A DNA stretch of 64,000 nucleotides from Sanghuangporus weigelae (lineage: Eukaryota; Basidiomycota; Agaricomycetes; Hymenochaetales; Hymenochaetaceae), in assembly GCA_033182465.1 (NCBI GenBank), contig CP137329.1, positions 1,054,001-1,118,000 of the forward strand. The letters run 5' to 3'. The notes beneath the pieces are model-generated. The model was not told the DNA's origin and searched no databases. It worked only from the letters and a program-made list of their open reading frames with translations. Below, one piece after another: positions 58,318-64,000 of this stretch. Numbering within the stretch: position 1 is the stretch's first letter; every line of letters begins with the position of its first letter. Both the position numbers and the translations under genes were made by a program.

Positions 58318-59857
58318 TCATCGATTCGGCGACCTTGGGCCTTCCTGGGCTTGACGGTTCATCCAACTCTCGGGTGTCTTTAGGACTGGAGTAATTATCC
58401 TTACATCATCGGCGTCAATGTAAATGGACACGCGTCGTGTTGAAGTTGAAGTACTCACGAGCAAACTCGGGTCGATCACCCCCAACTCTACGCGATCGAT
58501 TGTTTCCGCTCCTCCAACCGTCTGGCCAAGTACACTACCATCTCCCTGGCATAGACTGTTTTGAAACAACGCAGTATCATGATTTTCCACTACTACAGGA
58601 TCCTGCGATTTCTTTACAGGCTGCTTTGGTTTCTTCTGCCGCTTGCTCCGGGAATAGAACAAATTTTCATCATATCGATTCCTAACCAGCCGCCTGCTAT
58701 TGGATGGAAACTCCCGCCTCGCCCGACCTTCGTTCAGGTTCAATTGATAAGGTGAGCCCCTACCGGGATGCCAGAATGCCTTGTGCTTTTGAAGCACGTC
58801 ATTAACCATGCGCTAATCAGATGAAATAAGACGAGTCTAGAAAAGGAGCGAGAAGATTCACCTTGACGCCTTCGAAATCTGCGTACTGACCAGTATACAT
58901 CTCACTGACTCGCTTCGCAATTTCGGGCACAGTCCGATTATCCTGATCTTCAATTGATAGAAAGGCCTTTACCACCTTCGCGAACCTACTGTTATCATGT
59001 AATAGATCTTCCACAGTCAGAGGTCGTGTGTTCCGCTTATCAACTCGCGTCCTTTTAGCTGATGTATCCGCCGGAGGAGGCGGAGGATCTTGAAAAGCAC
59101 GTTGTTCTTCATAATCGTGGAGGTAGTTTCCCAGAGCTGGGAGAAGTGGAAGATGTGTCCCTCCATCCAGCTCTGGCTGGCCAATGTGCAGTCCCCGGTG
59201 ATGTGATTGAAGCATGTCCATTGCGCCCGTCTCATATGGGAATGGTGATAAAGGTGCGAATGAATGCAGCGGTGGCAAGGTGGGTCCCGGGATATTCAAC
59301 CCTGGAGGGTGCCCGAGCATCTCATCGACACCAGGAAATGGACCAGGAAATCCCAGGGAAGGAAGAGTGGGCGCGTCATACCCTAATTTAGATCAGTGAA
59401 TGTAGACAGTTGGTTACTGAGCCGAACATACCCGGTATTGGCTGCTCGTCCACACGTGCACCCCAGTCATCCAGAGGAAGCGGCGAGAAACCTGCACAAG
59501 GATCCATCATATTCGGACCATAATCACCGGACCACAGGAAGGGACTTCTACTATTGCCACGAACATTCAATTCAAAGGCGTCCGGAAATGGGTCTGGCGA
59601 TAGATAGCGCGAGTTTTCTGGATCTGTATATGGTCCTCCAAGGGGATCTTGGATGCCCGTTATGTCGGCGTCTGTTTCCTGTCGAATGAGGTATTCTCTT
59701 GACTGCAATTGTCCGTCGTCTCTATTTTGATAGTCCAGAGTCAATTGTCGTGGCTCGATAAACCCTTGGTACCCGTCTAAGGGACGTCGTTCCTCAGTCT
59801 AGAAGCATCGTTAGAAATACCTCAGTATCTATGGGAGATCGTAGTCACACCCACCAT
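58318..59857 (-). CDS. G4: winged-helix-like (divergent forkhead-type?) protein, 461 aa, four exons
   Basis: Exons 59857-59855 (ATG only), 59798-59432, 59382-58862 and 58812-58318; introns 56, 49 and 49 nt, all GT-AG; total length divisible by three. The N-terminal 250 residues are acidic and proline-rich. A nuclear-signal-like basic stretch (KRTRVDKRNTRP) precedes a helical region VEDLLHDNSRFAKVVKAFL...VPEIAKRVSEMY and MVNDVLQKHKAFWHPGRGSP, which resembles recognition helix and wing 1 of forkhead domains (NSIRHNLSKHKAF...GRGSYW). The C-terminus is basic, then polar. Likely a nuclear DNA-binding regulator. The fold call is by eye and moderate. The first exon ending right after ATG is inferred from splice phase and less sure. 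Confidence 0.6.
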
Positions 59858-60314
59858 TAGCTCGCTTGCGAGGGATGACCGGCGCGGATGACTGCAATGG
59901 ACTGACTTGTAACAGTTGCTCAATACACCCCGAGATTTAAGTATGGGCAAACTTGGGGAAGTTTGCGAGAGGACCCATGGGTTTTAAGGAGGCAAAGTGA
60001 CTAGCTCAGATGAGAATGTGTCGCCTTCCCTATGGAGCAAAGACTGAAATGGATCTCTCAGTTGTTGGTCAACGCTAGGTTCGCCACACTGACACAAGCA
60101 GCGGTCTCGCCTAGAGACGCCACCATGGCTGTAACCTGGAAGATACGAAAGAACTTGGAAGCGTCGCACGACCCTCATAGTGGGCGCTAAGGCTACGTTT
60201 AACGCGAAGAGTTCATCGTAGCTATCCAAAGGTGTACGTACCACGAGCTGAGTCTGAAGTGAAGTATCAAATCATGAAAACAAAGTCATGTGACGTCCTT
60301 TCATCCCGACTATC
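59858..60314. promoter_or_regulatory. Divergent promoter region between G4 and G5
   Basis: 457 bp separate two divergently read start codons. No TATA box stands out for either gene. A minus-strand open frame at 59984-60244 lacks an ATG and may be 5' UTR or an unrecognised upstream exon of G4. Confidence 0.55.
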
Positions 60315-63300
60315 ATGTCTGTTCAAAGCCCAATATTCAGATTCTTCGAGCGTCAGCTGGAACTGTTAAACGACGAAAGGGAGGCGGAAATCGCACAAAA
60401 TACCCTCCTGTTGTCGAAATGCAGCTTAAAGTTGTTGGAACAAAAGGGTCTTGCTTTACTCAAACTTACCCCTGTGAACATCCAGGTTGGTATGGGTGGT
60501 CGCAAGTGAGTTACGATACGAGCTTGTAGCCGCTATACTTTTGGTCACTGTCGTCATAGTCTCATCGAACTCGCACGCTCCCCTGCTTTCGCAGCAAGTC
60601 AGGACGCCCCTCTTCACCCGCATACTTTCCGGTACGTCGGACACTGATGGTGCGTTACTCTTTGCAGTAACTCATAACAGCGCTATAACGAAGGCCGGGT
60701 GATCTGGGGAGATTGGAAAAATCAGTTCCAGCCAAAACAGTAACGGCGAAGAAAGAAACACGACAAAAAATCCAAGATGCAAGTCTCGTTGAAGGGGTTG
60801 TGTACAAAGCAAGCACTAATAGATACCTGCTGGACTTGCGTGCTGACGAAGATCACCCTCCTGTTAGGTGACAGATTCTAGGATTATACTGGCAGTTGAT
60901 CCCCAGGACCGGCAGGGTAGCGAGGATTTTGAATTACCGAGTGCATGCAACCTGTAGGGCTGCTAGTAATCCTTCTGTGTCAAGGCTCACGGAGCTTCAG
61001 AATTAAGCTGGCCAACAACGTGACAAGTGATCGGTATGTACTCGAATCTATAATGCCCATGTAATATGTGTAAATCATATTTTCAGGATGACGAAGGCTA
61101 TGCTTTCCCTCCAGACAAGTCTCTCTCACGAGAAGGCTACCGACAATGCGAGTAGACATCGTCCAGCATCTTATCGCGTCAAGCAATTAACTTTCTGCTA
61201 GAGAGGCGTGATCATTCACCCAGGTGCAATGTCGGTGGTCAGTGTCCTGCTCGGCTTAAGTGCTCCTTCGACTGGCGCGAACGTTGATGCCTTGGAGTTC
61301 TATGATACGTCTTTAAACGAGAGTCAAAAACAGGCCGTCCGCTTTGCTGTTGGTTCTAAGGAAGTCGTTTGTATCCATGGGCCACCAGGTAAGCAGACTG
61401 AGGATATCAGCATTCAGTCATTAAAGATCTACCGAAGGAACTGGAAAAACTCACACACTTTTGGAAATCATTCGACAAAGCCTGCATCCGCGATTTAACC
61501 ACGGGTCTGTAAACAAACCTTCAGCAGGAAAGATCTTGGTCTGTGGAGCGTCGAACCTTTCGGTGGACAACATATTAGAAAGATTACTGCTTCCCCCATT
61601 ACCTGATATGCAGCCAATAAAATGTACGAGAGTAGGCCACCCGGCAAGGGTGAGAGGCCAGGCATCCTTGCTGGATGCGACACTGGATGCGCAATCCACT
61701 CGCAGTGAACAAGTATGCAACTATACCGTTATCTGTAGAGCTTGGCTATTGATTATTTGGACAGGCTGCGCTTGTGAGAGATATCAAGGACGAGTTATCC
61801 GAATCGCTTCTAATCGCGGCGGGAAAGGCGAAGGGGCAAAAGGGAAAGAAACCGAGAGGTGAAGAACGGAAGAAACTGTGGGACGAAATTAAATCACTAC
61901 GACAAGAGTTCGTTTCTACTGGTCTTTTCAACGGCACATCGAGCTAATTCTAAACTAGATTTCGAAAGCGGGAAAAAGGAATTGTTGATAATGTTATTGC
62001 AGACGCGGAAGTGAGTGAGCGTGAGCAGTTCGTTGCCGCTGTCAACCATGTCGACTAATTTCGGGGAATGGATTGAGAGGTTGTGCTTGCTACATGCCAC
62101 TCAGCAGGTGGTCGAGCACTTCAGAATACATCGTTCGATGTCGTCATTATTGATGAAGCAACACAAGCTCTCGGTGAGTAGATGCGAAGACTTTCCTGGC
62201 AGCCGAGCTGATTGCGAAACCTATACTTTGTAGAGGCGGTTAGTATTTTTTCTTACTTTATTCGGATGAAAAGTATAATCTGAATTAACTATTACCTCTG
62301 CTTTGAAAGGCCTGTTGGATTCCCACCATCAAAGGCAAAAAGTTAATTCTAGCAGGGGATCCCTTGCAGTTACCCCCTACAGTTCTTGCAGTGTCCCACA
62401 CATCGAATGCGCCCAAACAGACTCGGTCTGCCAAGGCAAAGAAGAGCGATCCTGGCACTGTGACCCAAGCGAGCAGCAAAAACGACGCCGACGATGAATC
62501 ATCTGTTGAGTCTGGTGCCGAGTCATCCGAGAATGAAGAGCCCAGAACGAAAGCGAATGCGAAAGCCGTTCGTCCGCCGAAAAACCTTTCAGTGACTCTA
62601 TTCGAAAGACTTGAGAAAATGTACGGCGCGTCTATCAAGAGAATGCTCGAAGTACAGTATCGGTGAGCAAATCAAACTTCTGCGTCTTCTTCGGCCCTCA
62701 TGATTATCAGAATGAACGGTAAAATTTGCGAGTTTCCTTCGAAAGTATTGTACGGGTCGCGTCTACGCTCAGATGATTCAGTTGTCAATCATCTCCTTAC
62801 GGACTTGGAGAATGTAAACAAAGATGCTTCTGATCTTGCAACTCCAGTTGTGTTTCTCGATACTTCCGGATGCGAGTACTTCGAGAGGACTGTCGAAGAG
62901 GGCGATGAAGGCAGCAAGTATAATGAGAATGAAGCCGTGCTGGTAAAAGCGTGGCTAGAGAAACTGGTAGGAGTTATCCCACATGTGGGACGAAATGATA
63001 TGAAGTAATGCATCGCTCGTATAGGTCGCTGCGGGTATCTACCCTTCTCAAATTGCAATAATTACACCGTAAGCCGACTAAAACAACCATCGTTACCTCT
63101 CTCGCATACCTGAATTTATACCGACAGATATCAAGCTCAAGTGACATATATCTCATCACTACTTTCTGGCACATACGGTGGCGAACTAGAGATCGGCACA
63201 GTTGACGGGATGCAGGGCCGGGAAAAGGAGGCAATAATTATCAGCCTTGTACGCAGCAATGATAAAGTGAGCCTTTTTTAATTCACTATTTCCACCTGAT

Positions 63301-63622
63301 ATACTGAAGCACACTATTTTCAAGCGAGAAGTAGGTTTTCTGAAAGACAAGCGACGCCTGAATGGTATGTTGTTATGATAGCTTCAAGAAGTTTATTCAC
63401 ACATCTTTCAAACCCTGTTTTAGTCGCAATGACACGAGCGCGCAGGCACATGGTGAGTTTATCTGATCAGATTAGAGCATCAAGGCAGATACTGACCGTG
63501 AACAGTGCGTAGTTGGCGATTCTTCAACCATACAACACGGAGGTAAATTTCTAAAGGAATGGATGACATGGCTGGAAAATTCGGCGGACGTATACTATGG
63601 CGGACTGGAGGAACTACCTTAA
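60315..63622 (+). CDS. HCS1: G5: HCS1/IGHMBP2-type superfamily 1 helicase, 757 aa, 19 exons
   Basis: Exons: 60315-60505, 60560-60631, 60694-60822, 60882-60953, 61001-61033, 61087-61151, 61224-61388, 61438-61712, 61765-61907, 61959-62010, 62080-62173, 62234-62238, 62310-62662, 62711-62966, 63025-63068, 63128-63266, 63325-63364, 63424-63452, 63506-63622 (2274 nt). The N-terminus has the family pattern FxxxQLELLxxEREAEI and HTFRPGD. The helicase core has Walker A GPPGTGKT (split by an intron), [11 protein letters not shown], Walker [48 protein letters not shown] and [10 protein letters not shown]. Relatives unwind DNA/RNA 5' to 3' and associate with DNA polymerase alpha (yeast Hcs1) or ribosomes/tRNA (IGHMBP2). 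Length is usual. Odd points: intron 60823-60881 begins AT, and exon 12 is only 5 nt. Confidence 0.9.
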
Positions 63623-64000
63623 TGTATTCCTCGTAGGAAACAGTCATTCATGCTGTGCATTCTGCCTAACATAGGCAACTTGTAAACTGGTGGTCGTGTC
63701 TTGATTGTACTTTCCTGACAACAATGCTCTGGTTTCTCAAACACCATTGAACATAGATTGCAGGCTAGGATATCCCTTTTTGCGACAACAGCAGAATACA
63801 CAACACAGAAAATCAGTAAACGTATCCCAGAAGCTTCCCCCCAACGTTCTTTCTGCGAGCTTCTTCATGGTCCAGGATACCAGAAGAGGTCGTCTGAGCA
63901 GCATTCAGGAAATTGTAATATGCAGAGTCTAATCATGCTTACAAGAATGATAATTCCGAACCCACGGGCTGGCAAGAGCAAGTTGACCCAGGATTCAATC
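63623..64000. other. 3' flank of G5, nothing recognised
   Basis: No clear coding region or repeat; likely 3' UTR and intergenic sequence. Confidence 0.5.

Noticed and set aside
59984-60244. 86-aa minus-strand open frame between G4 and G5
   Set aside because: No ATG and no recognisable domain; could be an upstream exon of G4 but splice links were not convincing.
60823-60881. U12-type (minor spliceosome) intron
   Set aside because: Starts AT but ends AG and lacks the ATATCCTT donor and TTCCTTAAC branch motif.

Overview
The window looks like a repeat-rich stretch of a basidiomycete (probably Agaricomycotina) nuclear genome. The evidence is gene structure: genes with many 47-72 nt GT-AG introns, a eukaryotic HCS1/IGHMBP2-type helicase, chromodomain Ty3/gypsy and Ty1/copia elements, and a Tc1/mariner family with a spliced DD34E transposase. 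CpG sites in older repeats and decayed genes are often TpG or CpA, which suggests cytosine-methylation decay.

Layout. 1-12444: two near-perfect inverted copies of one copia element (A on +, cut by the window edge; B on -) around a 1.8-kb spacer that appears to have been flipped. 12445-15379: older, rearranged copia fragments with a tRNA-like insert. 15380-17817: gene-free sequence and half copies of a foldback repeat. 17818 to about 27700: a spliced Tc1/mariner-type transposon (T1) shattered by nested insertions. 27829-36051: a decayed host gene (G1) split by a solo LTR and by a compound insertion that carries an intact-looking Tc1/mariner. 36309-42413: decayed minus-strand gene(s) G3/G2, split by another nested insertion. 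42557-57889: a second T copy (T2) split by a whole-looking 12.2-kb gypsy chromovirus with 1539-bp LTRs and closed by a foldback element. 58318-63622: two divergently transcribed host genes, a winged-helix-like protein (G4, -) and the helicase (G5, +).

Headline. Nine insertions of three non-coding element types (named here R1, Q and S) share the terminus NTGTAG and are flanked by the dinucleotide CG, or by its deamination products CA/TG. Removing each element together with one CG restores an intron, a reading frame or a known empty site. This defines a DNA-transposon group with a 2-bp CG target-site duplication. I know of no superfamily described this way. No transposase for it lies in the window.

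Other strong points: a 5-nt microexon and an AT-AG intron in the helicase gene; an ORF that starts 24 nt inside the gypsy LTR; premature stops in the host-like genes that are TGA where CGA is expected; and conserved subterminal palindromes in Q elements.
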